A stretch of 64,000 bases of DNA from NCBI RefSeq assembly GCF_964340395.1, contig NC_135556.1, positions 9,023,001-9,087,000 of the forward strand. Direction: 5' to 3'. Of this stretch, positions 1-24,900 are shown piece after piece; position 1 is the stretch's first letter, and every line of letters begins with the position of its first letter. Under the pieces are notes generated by a model. That model saw nothing but the letters and a program-made list of their open reading frames with translations. It was not told the origin of the DNA and ran no database searches. The position numbers and the translations under genes were made by a program. The stretch comes from Glandiceps talaboti. Taxonomy: Eukaryota > Hemichordata > Enteropneusta > Spengelidae.

Positions 1-1800
1 GTTTTTAAAAATCTGAAGCAGGCCTTCCAAATTCTAATTACTGTATATCATTTATTACTGTGTCATTTAAGTTGTAATTCTATTAGTAACCCCAAGGTTT
101 CTGTGGATTCGTCATAATGTGTAACAGTGTTCTATGTCAGGACCAGTTATCTTTAATGCAAGCAAGCTAAGTAACAATCATTCTGTATATGAGTAAAAAT
201 GAGTGTTCATTTGAACATTTTAACTACAAATTGGTTGCTTTAACAGTTAGCTAATGAGTTGTTTAACTTAAGTGTTATCCAAAAATGATACAAAATTTAG
301 ATACAAATGCCATATAATTGTAAATGAAGAGTGGGAAATATTCACTTTATATTAAAAATTTCCAGACAATCACTTTGGTTTGAAAATTGACTCATTAATA
401 TGTATCATATTACTGCAGATTACTTCACTAACTTTCAAATCAGCACCTAATGTGTATTCACCACGGCAACCAGTTTGATGAAAAATTATGTATTTTTAGA
501 TGCTCACTATCAAAACCACAGAAAACTGAAAATATTTGTAAGGCATAGTTTAGCTTTTAGTTTAATAGATGTGTCATTTCCCAGACCATCAAGACAATCG
601 TTTTAAGATTTCTCCAAGATGTTTTAATATTTACGTATTTTAATATAAATTTTTTGGCAGATATACATATAAAATTGAAGGTGATAAGTAGTACAGTTTG
701 AAACACATTGCATGAAAATAGTCTACAGTTTGTTAGATAATGTCACATCGTGTGTTGAAGTTACTGCTAATTGTAGAGCAAATGTACAACACTGCGAGTA
801 ACAGTATCAGTATAATGTGTTTTTCCCATTGGAAAACTTGCAAAAATTTTAATTGATGGTAACTTGGAGTGCATAGATAGAATCCTTGAACATAGAAGAC
901 AAGTGATGATTGGTTCCAGTTGCATAAGAATACATTTATATTTTAAAATGTAATCCATACAAATATAAGTCATTCTACTTCCTGCACCTTGGTATTTTCA
1001 TCATCAGCACATCTATTAGTCGATTGTCACTGAGATGAGAAATTCTGTACTTCCCTGTGTCATACTTCGATTATTCAAATATCAACATTAGTAATGGACA
1101 CCATTTTTATTCCAATATTAGGATCCAGTTTAGTTGTGCCAATGTCATATTTGCATAACTTATAAAAGTGCTACAAAACTGGTCAAAAAATATGGTCTGC
1201 CGACTTGTTCAAAAAAGTGAAGATTTAGATAAGATTCATTGAAAAGTATTTCCGTTTCCCACCTTGACATTACTACCATTAATAAAAAAAACTTTGATAA
1301 AATGTGTGGTAAAAAATAATGTGAACTCCTGTGATAATAAATCAATATTGAACCTGCAGAGCTGTTTATTTCAACAATGATTTTATAGAAACTAGGCAAA
1401 ACAAACATTTTTCAAGTATATATATCTTTTGTAACTTTTCAGATTTGGGAGTTCTTTATTGTGCAATGAATATATTTCCCTGCAGAGGATTTAGTGTTAA
1501 CCCGTTTATGTAACACTGCCACTGTGAAAGAATACAAACTATATAGAAACACTCCTCTGGGGGGGTTCATCTACTCGTGTCAATAACACAAGTTATTTAC
1601 TGTTTGTGATTTTAATAGATAGCTTTGGCCAGCTTTTGTCCGTTTTTGTATTTTCAGATTGATTGGCCGATGCTTCTGTTGTGATTATTTTTGATAGAGT
1701 TTGATATTTTTACTGTTTGTGAGATAGAGTTCACAAACTGCATTGCTGTGGAAATTAAAGGACTTTTTTCCCAAAGTCTGATGGTAAATGCATCAAAAAG
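1..1800. other. AT-rich stretch without recognisable gene
   Basis: No reading frame here looks like a conserved exon, and I see no convincing pair of splice sites around a coding stretch. The only open frames are short, AT-rich and without family resemblance. It could be intron or 3' untranslated sequence of a gene that starts to the left of the window. Confidence 0.4.
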
Positions 1801-1819
1801 ATTTTATCTGATTTGACGT

Positions 1820-2285
1820 CTAGTTAGCTTTCTATGAATATCTAGGGACAGTTCATGTGAAGACAACTAGTTCTTTCTTGAGTAAATGCATAGGGACAGT
1901 TAGCTTTCTATGGTAAAACATGTAAACGTTTCCTGTGGCATGACTTCAAGTTAGCTTTGCATAAGGGATAGTTCATGTGACTTGACTTCAAGTTTAACTT
2001 TCTATGGTAAATGCATATAGACAGTTCATGTAGCTCAACTTCGAGTTAGCTTTTGGTGATATGCATATCGTATAGGGGCAGTTCATGTGGCTTGACTTTG
2101 TAAGCTTTCTGTGGTAAATGCATAGGGACATTTCATGTGGCTTGACTCAAGTTAGCTTTGCAAAAAGAGAGTCCATGTGGCTTCCATGTGAACAGTACAT
2201 GTGGCTTTCATGTGGACAGTACATGTGGCTTGACAAGTTAGCTTTGCATAGGGACAGTTCATGTGACTTTTAGTCAGCTTTCTAC
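1820..2285. repeat. Degenerate minisatellite, unit about 50-60 bp
   Basis: About eight imperfect units share the pieces GTTAGCTTTCTATGG, AAATGCATAGGGACAG and TTCATGTGGCTTGACTTCAA. Unit length varies and several units are truncated, so the array is old. No coding potential is seen. Confidence 0.7.
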
Positions 2286-2368
2286 ACATTTATTCATCCA
2301 ACAACTCTTGTTGTGTGTATCCTATTATGTATATTGTATTTGTTCATAATCAGACAAGAACCAGTAAT

Positions 2369-2374
2369 AATAAA
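2369..2374 (+). terminator. Possible poly-A signal AATAAA
   Basis: An AATAAA hexamer is followed within 40 bases by T-rich sequence. It may end a plus-strand transcript whose gene lies left of the window, but no coding exon is visible upstream to confirm this. Confidence 0.2.
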
Positions 2375-2984
2375 CAAGTTTTACTATACAACTATAATTC
2401 ATTTTGTCTCTTTATTAGAAAGTACATTTAATTGTTGGTATCAGAATCAGATTAAAATCACCCTGTGAACTGATTCTGATGCTAGCATCAGTTTCAGCAC
2501 CAGATCTGAAAAATTCTGATAACCCTTTTCAAAAATGTGATAACTGAGGCATTTCCTTTCTCCATTTTGAATCTACTGCCAATATCACTTAACCTCCCCC
2601 CCAAAAAAAAATGTCTACCACAAATGTATTATATTCTTGGTTGTTGATAATTATAGCATGTTTACAGTGCAGTGCATATGATATATTCCATTCAATCTCT
2701 CATACCTTACGCTTGTAACTAGAATTGCAAAAAGCTGTTAATACAATTTGAAAATATCCACCCAATCAGCTTGTTCATCACCATGGGCCATTCAAATGAG
2801 GTGATTATGTAGATGACACATATGCACATGAAGTATATGCAGATTATGAATACATTTAAATGAATATGCAGACGAACACATAAGACATGAGTTCACATAC
2901 CCAGCTAGAAAAAACGTGATATATAAAACTTCACAATATACAGTCGCCTATTCATTTTTTAGCACTGAACTGATAAGGTTCAGT

Positions 2985-4360
2985 AGTGCTATAGGCATGG
3001 CAAAGTGTGTCTGTCTATCTGTCTGTCTGTCTGTCTGTCTGTCTGTGTGTGTGTGTGTGTGTGTGTGTAAACAACTTAAAGTCAAAATACATACAAAATG
3101 ATATTTGGTGGGTGTATTACCTTGGGTGTCTAGTTGGGAAATTGTTCAAATCAAAATGATCTTACCACCGATGTGTGATTTGGGTAAAAAATGTGATTTT
3201 TGGTCAAAAACCTTAAACTCAAAAACTACTGGGCAGATCGGTCTGAAATATGGTGGGAACATTCTTAAGGGTGTTTAGATTAAGAATTGTTCATGACATG
3301 ATGATCCCATCAGTGATATGCAAATTAGGGCTAAAAATATGTCTTTTTGGTCTAAAATCTTTAATTCCAAAACTACCAAGCAGATTGGGCTGAAATTTAA
3401 TGTTGATGCATCTGGAGGTGTATAGATGAAGAAATATTAAGCATATTATGGTCTCATCAGTGACATGCAAATTAGGTGTAAAATGTGAATTTTGGTCAAA
3501 AACTTGTATCTCAAAAAGTACTTTGTCAATGAGACTAAAACTTGGTAAGATGTTTCTTGAAGTGTTATTCTGCAGATTTTCATCACAACAATGACACAAT
3601 TGGCCCTAGCAACCATGACCACACCCTTAGTAACAACCAAATGGCAGTATATTTTGATTAAATGAAATCATCTAATAGGCAAGTGAGTAAACATTCAAAC
3701 AATGTATGCAAATATCCCTAGCAACCATGACCACGCCCATAGCAACAGTCAAACGGTGTTGTATTTCACTAAGATAACAATCCGGGATCCGTAGACAAGT
3801 GAACCAACATTCAAAAAGTGTATGCAAATATGTCTAGCAACAAGACCACGCCCATGGCAAAAGCCAAATGATCAGATATTGCAAAGATAACAGGGATTAA
3901 TAGACAATTGAATAAACATTCAAGAAATGTATGTAACTGCCTAGCAACAAGACCACACCCATAGCAACAGCCAAATGATCATGTATATTACAAAGATAAC
4001 AGATTAACAGACAAATGAATAAACATTCAAATAATGTATGCACATGTGCCCGGCAACAAGACCACGCCCATAGCAACAGTCATATGATCTTGATATTGCA
4101 AAGATAACATCAGGGATTTATAGATAAGTGAACAAACATTCACAAAATGTATGCAAATATGTATAGCAACATGACCACGCCCATAGCAATAGCCAAGTGA
4201 TCGTGCATATTGCAAAGATAACAACAGGGTTGGATAGGAAACTGGATAATCATGCAGCAAATGAACACCTATAACTAGCATGGGTCAGCATGTGGGTAAA
4301 CATTTTTTAAAAACTGTACAGTTGCGCTGCAATGCCATTGGGGCTATTTTTTAACACCTT
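2985..4360. mobile_element. Composite dispersed repeat, copy 1
   Basis: The left end (GCTATAGGCATGGCAAAGTG) is followed by a CTGT/GT microsatellite. Next come about four units of roughly 115 bp containing CAAAAACTACTGGGCAGAT-like text, then about six units of roughly 106 bp containing GACCACGCCCATAGCAACA and TGCAAAGATAACA. The right end reads GCAATGCCATTGGGGCTATT. The same order of parts occurs at 38335-40745, which shows that this is a mobile family and not a local array. The two ends have weak inverted similarity (GCTATAGGCATGGCA against AGCACCTATGGCACTG in the other copy). No protein is encoded. Confidence 0.6.
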
Positions 4361-4659
4361 TTTTAGTTTCCTTTATAAAACATTTACATTTCAGTTTTCA
4401 AAGGATGGAATAAAGCAGGTATACTTATAATACAAACTCTGAGTAACCGTAGAATGAAAGCATGAGTATGTCATGCTAAGGATCAAAATAGAAAGAAACT
4501 GCTCAAAATGAAAATTTGCATTGGAGTCATGATCGTGGATGCATTGGGCCATGCAAAGGATAGACAACGAGGTGCATGTGTTCGATATTAAGATTGACAT
4601 ACACGAGAATCTGTGACGTCATCAGAATTATGTGACGTAAACAGCTCCATCATGGATTA

Positions 4660-17071
<12,412 letters not shown>

Positions 17072-18076
17072 TTTGACCGAAAGAGTGCGTGTCCCAGAAG
17101 AAAAAAAAACACTTCCGTGACGGCTACATGTACAGTCGGCTACGGTGCTACAACCTGTACCATCGTGCTTTGTCTTGCAATTGTTGAAAGTACAAAGTTT
17201 TAATGGTGGACCGGTTACGCCTCGGCGGTCCTGATCCTGTCACGGTACTATCGAGGTCATAAAGTCTTTTTAATACGTAACTTAGTAGCTACTTCTATGT
17301 TACCTGAGTACCCTGACTCATATGACTGGATTTCACAACCCTTACTTCCTATCTAAGCCTTATTAGCAAGCCCAACAGTGATGATTCCTTAATATACGTC
17401 ATGGTCTGCTAAAGCTTTCATTTGCAAAATGATGCAATTGACCAAGATTCAATGGCTAATTAGAACTAAATTGTCTGTTGGGAGGAAAAGAAAATTGGAA
17501 AACTATCTTCGGAAAAGATGAGAAGAACGCTTGGGGATGAACGTTACCTAGGTAACGAGACCACTGTCAGTTAGTACAGCTACTGACAGCTTCATATCCA
17601 CAAAAACAAGAATATCAGCAATCTGATTAAAATCCGATGGAGATGTCGGCTAATCGTTCATTGCTATTTTACCTTCCTCTAGAGGAGGCGATCAGGATAA
17701 ACACGTAAACACGTACTACGAATGTCAATTCAGGCAAAATAACGAAGGTAAAATAGCAATGAGCGATTAGCCGACATCTACATCGGATTTTAATCAGATT
17801 GGAATATCAACGTCCTTCTACTTCACATTTCTAAAGTGTACGAATAACCCATAGTTTGCTGATCCGATTGGACGTTGCGTCGATAATTGAAGTATTTATG
17901 CCACTTCAGTTTTGTATTGATATGATACGTGGTTACACTACCCACCGTTTGCAGCTCCAAGTCTCCACTGTACGTTTTAGCTATGACGACAGCTAGTGAA
18001 AACAAAAAACCGAATCGAGCATCTGATCATTGTTTGAGGGCGCACATCATATCAGAGTGTTTATGAAAAAAAAAAG
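17072..18076. promoter_or_regulatory. Divergent intergenic interval between SCARB and TTC19
   Basis: The two start codons lie 1005 bases apart on opposite strands, so both promoters should be here. Read on the minus strand, CACGGAAGTG occurs about 35-45 bases before the SCARB ATG and resembles an ETS site. The TTC19 side ends in AAAGATGGCGGCG. A foldback element (17618-17801) sits in the middle. No other gene is seen. Confidence 0.5.
17618..17801. mobile_element. Foldback MITE with 8-bp target duplication GAATATCA
   Basis: Arms of about 65 bases: left CAATCTGATTAAAATCCGAT, then GATGTCGGCTAATCG and TTGCTATTTTACCTTC; the right arm is the reverse complement with few changes. GAATATCA precedes the element (17610-17617) and follows it (17802-17809), as expected for an 8-bp duplication such as hAT elements make. 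It is inserted in the shared promoter interval of SCARB and TTC19. Confidence 0.75.
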
Positions 18077-18083
18077 ATGGCGG
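18072..18083 (+). promoter_or_regulatory. YY1-like site over the TTC19 start codon
   Basis: AAAGATGGCGGC matches the well-known YY1 consensus (AANATGGCGGC) and contains the TTC19 ATG at 18077. Such sites at the start of nuclear genes for mitochondrial proteins are known in animals. Its activity here is inferred from sequence alone. Confidence 0.45.
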
Positions 18084-18957
18084 CGTCCATTAGAAAGACA
18101 TGGTCTACTCAATATTTAGTATTAAATATGCTGAGATGCAATGCTTCTCTGTCATGTCGACATGTATTGGTGTCCAGCAGATGCTTTCACTTTAAGAACT
18201 TAATCGATCGCCAAAGCTACCCTGTCATTGTCAACGCAATTCATCACTATCAAAATCTCTGTACTCGAAGACACTTCGTTCGTTCAAAGAGCAGTCGACA
18301 GACAGACGAAGAAAGTACGAGACGGATACTTGAGCAATATAAACAGCGTGAAAGAGGTGCGCAGAGGGCACTACTTATAGGCACTACAGGTAGGCTTCTA
18401 ATTTGACATGTCACCAACAAACACACTTGATATCTGCATGGGGGTACCTCCCCTTATACCTCCATGTGTGAAGAAGACAAACAAACAAACAAAATAAAAT
18501 CAGCTGTCTCCTTACAACCCATAACACCAAAGTAAAGCGTTTTCTGTATGTACCACAATCGCTTAAAGCATCCATACCAGGTGTAAAAGTATACTTTTTC
18601 ATTTGCTAATTGATCACATTAGAAAGGCTACATGCTAGACTTGTAAATAAACCAATTGAAACAGTATATACTTTTACACTTGGTTAGTCCTGCTTGCATA
18701 CGGAGGAATTCGGGACTCGATTCTGACAATTGTCCCTCCCCCTCAAGTCAGTAATACAGACTCGTGCACCGTCATGGAAGCAGGACTAACACTTGGTATG
18801 AATGCTAGTATAAATGAGTGTAGCACATACAGAAAGTGCTTTACTTCAGTGTTACTTGTTGTATTGTAGTATTTACTACATATCGATCCGGGTGATTGAC
18901 ATTAACTTTAATAGGCAATATAATTTTATATATGAACAACTTTAGTCAGGTCTGCGT

Positions 18958-18989
<32 letters not shown>

Positions 18990-21900
18990 GGTTTGTTTTG
19001 TTGTTGTTGTTTTTTTTGTTTTTGGGGGGGCTCTACCCTTTTCCTAATATCTAACCACAGACAAGGAAAAAACCTGGCTCTAACCTAAACCGTTACCTCA
19101 CTAGCTAGCCAGAATACTTGTTACAATTGTAACTGTATCAGTCTCTTGTTCTAATTCACTCAAGACAGATCCTGGTAATTTTACATGGATATACTAAAGT
19201 ATGGTAAACCATAGGTAAACACAAATTTCTTATCACATTCAACTAAAGGCCCTGGATTGTGCTGATAAACAGTGTGATTCTTGTAGGATGCAGTCACTGT
19301 ATGTTCCAACACCAACTCGTCCCAATACTATGAACAATTAACTCATCCCACTATATTAACTCATCAACTTGTCCCAATGTCTATATCCAATTTGTCCCTT
19401 CATATAAATGTCATTACCACACATGAAGGAGGTTGCTCATCATGTCATGAATTAGTCTAGTGTCTGACAGACCATATACATTTATACTGTCTAGTCAAGC
19501 CTGTGACTCAAGGCGTTAATTGTGGATCAACCACTTGATGGTGAGCGAAGTGCGAACAGCACATGTTGGTCAGTAGTAATCCATTGTTTTGACAGGCTGT
19601 CGTGATCGCTATATTCATTTGATACAGCTGTTTTGACTATGTCCAATGTCCACCCAGGACTCCACCTCCAGTTTCTTCAAACTAAAATCATGTGGGGGAC
19701 TTGATGACGTCATCATGTTTATATGAACGCTGTAGGTGGAATCACAGAATTCTGTGTGAGAGTCTAGGGCTTGACTAGATGGTATAAGTGTGTATGTATA
19801 ATAACAAACTTTTTACACATTCTCTAGCTTTTTGCAATGTATTGAGTTACAAACACAGACTTAAAATTGTAAATGTTGTTTCACAATGATTTTTCAACTA
19901 GGAAGCCATAATGAAAATGTTTTGTGTAAATTAAAAATCCAACACCAACACCCAATCCTCATGATTCAATATGGCCACTACAATATGTAATACTCATAAC
20001 TTTGTGGTTCAAATGAATCTCATGTAATAATATGATTATGTAGTCAAATATATAGATATATGTAATAATATCTTCTTGATGTTTGTTTTCAGGTTTTGTT
20101 TTTTTTCTGGCATATCTTATCTATGAATATGTTCTCAAACAACCAAATGTTGACACAGTAGAAAGTATTGTTGTACAGGCAATGGTAAGTATTCAACAAG
20201 ATATATAATGATCAGATTTGAAGATTTTAAAGTGGTGCAAGCTACATTTATAAACTCGTTACTTAGACCTAATAAAAAAAACTGTCTGGTTCCGAGTACG
20301 TTCAATTTTAGAATAGTTTTTATTTTATTTTATTATATTTTTTTTTTCATGTGTGAGTGTCTAGTTCAGGTTTTCCATTGTTTTCCATATGGTGTCTGTG
20401 TTGTGTATTTCTTCCTATCAGATGTACAGCCATTACAGATTGGAACAGTTTTGTAATTTCTTTTTAAGTCCACTATTTCTCGTGAAACTTCATGATTTTT
20501 GCGATTTTATTTTTTTTCCTCGATTGCTTAAAAAAAGTTTAGGGTCGGCAGTGAAAAGCTAGGTGGGGTCAGGTAACCGGAACCAAACAATTATTTTTTT
20601 TAGGCCTTATCTGAAAATAACTAACAAAAAACTTAATTTAAACTATTCTAGTATAACTATAATGTTAATGTTGATGCTTGCTTTCTATGACATTACAATT
20701 TGTGTTCTGGTATTGTTGGAACAGTTGATTGCATAGTAGGGTGGTTCCTGTACATTTTTTTATACATATGATAAATTACGTCATTGGATCGTTTATAAGT
20801 TATATCCCAATACCAGGTTTGAATTCAGTCAGTTGCAAGTGATAGTTAAGTATACATCAGTAAGTAGAATACTGTGAGGACCTTTTAATATGCAAAAAAA
20901 ATTCATCCCAAAAAAACATGAACTCAGCTTGTTCCCCTTTAATGAAAATAGAATGCCCATCTCCTTATTTACTGTTTGTGTCTAGTCATATTCTGTGTGA
21001 ATGAACAAACCTTAGTCTCAAAGATCCAATCGTTGATCTGCTTACATAACCACTTGCTACCCCATGGCATTGGAGCAGCTTACATAAGCAGAAACAACAA
21101 GGCTTTAGGATAGAAGAAACCTCTGTGCTGAAAATTAGTCTTTTGTGTAAATGCCAAGGTATGGATCTGCATGATGAGACATTACTGAGGGTTTGTAACA
21201 TAGAGCACATATGTATACTATTCCAGCTGTACAGTTACTCACCAGTCTGTCATCACACAGCAGGTCCTTGGACCCTCTCGTTAAAAAAATCCCTTCAAGC
21301 ATGCTTAGTAATGAAGGATTCTCGAAGCATTTTACATATAATTGTGATTTTTTTTTTTGACACAGATAGCTGATAAGGAAGGAAGACCTGTTGATGCAGA
21401 ACGTATTTATCACAGAGCTTTAGTAAAGGCACAACAAAATGACTTTACAGAAGGTATTATTTACATCTATGATCAGGTGAGTATCATGTCCAGAACTTAT
21501 GTAATTCTTTTGCTACTACACCCCTCCCTCACACAGTGACTCTGAGAAAGTTCCTGTCAGGTTTGAGAGTTTTCCTTACTCGATTTCTAGTTTGTCTCAG
21601 TATTTGACTATTGCCTCTATAGTACCTCTGCAATGAATTCGATGGTAGTTTTCCTGTAAAGGGCGGCTATGTTTCTCATGACCCGACCAACCCTATACTT
21701 CTTCGATCTGGTGAAATCATAAACAAAATTGACATGACTGGATTAGAAGTATCAGATCACTGATTGTACTATGATGACCTCCACAAGTATGTATTTTAGC
21801 AAAACTCATTATTTATTGCTGAAATTTGGGAACTCTAATGAAACCCTTGGTTCAAAGTTTCCTTTGTAATTACTTAATTAAACTTTTGTTTCGTTTCAAA

Positions 21901-24900
21901 GTTGAAAATTGTTACCTGAAATTTTTTGACTGCACACTTCAGTCTTTGTCAACAGATTGACCCATTATTCAGAACATGTGACCTTATGGGTAGAAACATA
22001 GAATCGCCAGGACTTTGTGTTTAAATCCTTGATAGAGAAACCAAACATTTTGAATGAGGAGTGAAGGAAGCCATTTATATCTGGCCATGCCAAACATCAC
22101 TAAACAGAGATGGAGTGCGATACAACTTCCAGGCACTGATGACTCCTTATTAAGCTCACATGTGACATGTCCAAAGCCTGAAATATAACAATTTCCAAGG
22201 TTGTGTTTGGAACAAAAGTTTAATGTAAATACATTAGTACATATTTATTTGCCAGAAATCAAAAACAAAATAAAATTGGCATATCAAATGAGGAAAAGGA
22301 CTTAATTAAATAAATACATCGGCAATGAAGAGTAAAAAAAAATAACTTTAAACTCCAGGCTGGACCACAAAAATAGTTTGTTCAAACTAGCTGGGTTTGT
22401 GGCCCAAGGAAAACGTATACATTGGATTACCAACACAGATGATGAATTTTCATTTAACAATCAATTTGATATGAATCTATTTTGATTTCATATCAGATGG
22501 CCAACTTAGCAATGAAGAGAGGACATTACCACAAAGCTGAAGAATTATTCAAAGAATCTCTACGAGGATTGTTAGGTGCTGGCTTTTCTAAAGATGATAA
22601 CGCTGTTATTGAGATGTCTTTAAAACTGGCAGAAATCTATGCAAAAAGACATCGGTGAGTTTCACCTGAGATTCAGTTATAGGATTATCAGTAATTGTCT
22701 GACTTTGAATGATCCATTATTGAGTTGCTGTGTTTGTTTGTTTGTCTCTCGGTTTCTCTATCTATAGTCCATATTGTCCTTTGTATATCACTACAGCACT
22801 AGATTGAATGAAAATGTTTGTACAGCTATGTAGATTTTCAACATGTTAGAAGTGGCCATTTTGTATATTTGAACTCCAGGAGTGATAGCTGCAATAATTG
22901 TAGCATTTGATGTGATTTTGAGGGCTTTTTCGTCTGTTTTTGTGCCTCTTTTCGTTCCGACGTTTAACCCGAATCAAATGCTACAATTCCTCTAATGCAA
23001 ATGCAAATAGACGAGACCACATTAAAAACGTGAGCGAGGGGTCAGCGTACTACCCATTTCAAACTGCTGCATGCCTTGCTACATTTGCCGATTTTGACGG
23101 AATTGGGGTACCTCTGAACACTTCTTTGGTCTTGAAGGCTCCGTAATTAATGTTGGCGTTAGTAAATGTCCGATATTTTGCCATGTGAGGCGTTATTTAG
23201 CAGAAAAGTCCGCCCAACTTTGCGATTCAGATCTGAATCGCTTCCGTCTATTTGCATTTGCATTAGATGAATTGTAGCGTTTGATTTGGGTTAAACGTCG
23301 GAACGAAAAAAGGCACAAAAACAGACGAAAAAGCCCTCAAAATCACATCAAACGCTACAATTATTGCAGCTACAGGAGTGACTGACATTCATCCTAGACT
23401 TTCCAGGAGTGGTTTTAAATATCATGACTTCCAATAGTCCAGCTATTGCTATCCTTCATGGAATCTCAAGATGATTCAGTTCCCCACGTTGGTATCCAGA
23501 CAAGACTTCTAAGGACTTTCTAGAAATCAATGAACACGGCTGATGCCTATTTTCAACAAAACACAAATCTAGTGTCATATTATTCAATAGATATCTAATC
23601 TTGATCATTTCATGGAACAAAAAAACTTAACAAGTCTGTCCACGTTTCAGACATGTTGAGGCTAGTGCTGGCTTCGTCTGGTGTATTGAAACAACAGATA
23701 ACAAGATAGCTGCAGCAATAGAGAATGAAGAGGCAGACATGAATACTTTGTCACTGTTAGGACTATGCTGGAATGCCTATGCAAGTTATCTACTATCACA
23801 GAAAAGACTAGTGGAATCAGAGAAGGCCTTCCTCAAAGCACTCTATCTGTGTGAAAAACAGTTGACAGTTGATGGAATGAAACATCCACAGGTATTGTAT
23901 TGCTCAATCAAGAAGTCATTTTTGGCAGATATTCCAAGAGCATTCCTTAAACCTCACCCTGTACTTACAGCTCACATTAGTACATGGTAACATTTCTACA
24001 CACTTACTAAAGCTAACCTTTAAAGGACTAATTTTCAATCCCGGGTTAGTATCGCCACATTTCCAATATATATCAAGTCAACATTTTCATGAATGCAGTC
24101 CCCAAAGTGCAACTATTTTCTCTTTAGTACAGAAGCCAGGAGGGTAATATTAGAACTACTCATTGGCAAATTTTTCTTTGACTACGGTTTGACCTTTGAC
24201 CTATCTCACAGCTTGCCCTTTCTTTCAAATTGTAGCTTGTTATATATATTTCATTTTGTCTTCTCTACAGACAGTGACGATACTGAATGACCTAGGCACA
24301 GTGTATGACCAACAGAACCGATTTGATGATGCCTACGAGTATGTCAAGAAAGCATTGGACCTAGCCCAACAAGTCTCTAAGACGGATATTCCTAGATTAC
24401 TTTGCAATGTTGGGTCAATAGAAATGAATAGAAGTTAGTCTACAGTTGATTTTTACTATTGGCTATGATTAGTGAATATTACTGCCAGTGACTGACAGTG
24501 GAACTTGTTACAAACAGAGAAAATAAATAAATGAATTGGATTAATAACCCTTGGCACAGCATATTGGAACTAGAGAGATATCCATAGCTATACATTTCGT
24601 GGTTTGATAAGAATAGTTTTATGGCCTCTTTACGTTACATGAAATGTCAGCAGAACTTGAAATTTATTTGGGAATGTATAGAGGCCATAAAACTGTTATC
24701 AAACATAATGCACATTATTATTAATCCAATTCATGTCTTTGTTTTCCCTGGTTGTAATTAGTTCCACTTGTAAATGCTTGCCTGTCACTGGTTGTAATTA
24801 GTTCCATTTGTAAATGCTTGCCTGTCACTGGTTGTAATTAGTTCCACTTGTAAATGCTTGCCTGTCACTGGTTGTAATTAGTTCCACTTGTATATGCTTG

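Noticed and set aside
22940-23146. 68-codon frame in TTC19 intron 4
   Set aside because: It spans one arm and the centre of the Mutator-like MITE; no family match.
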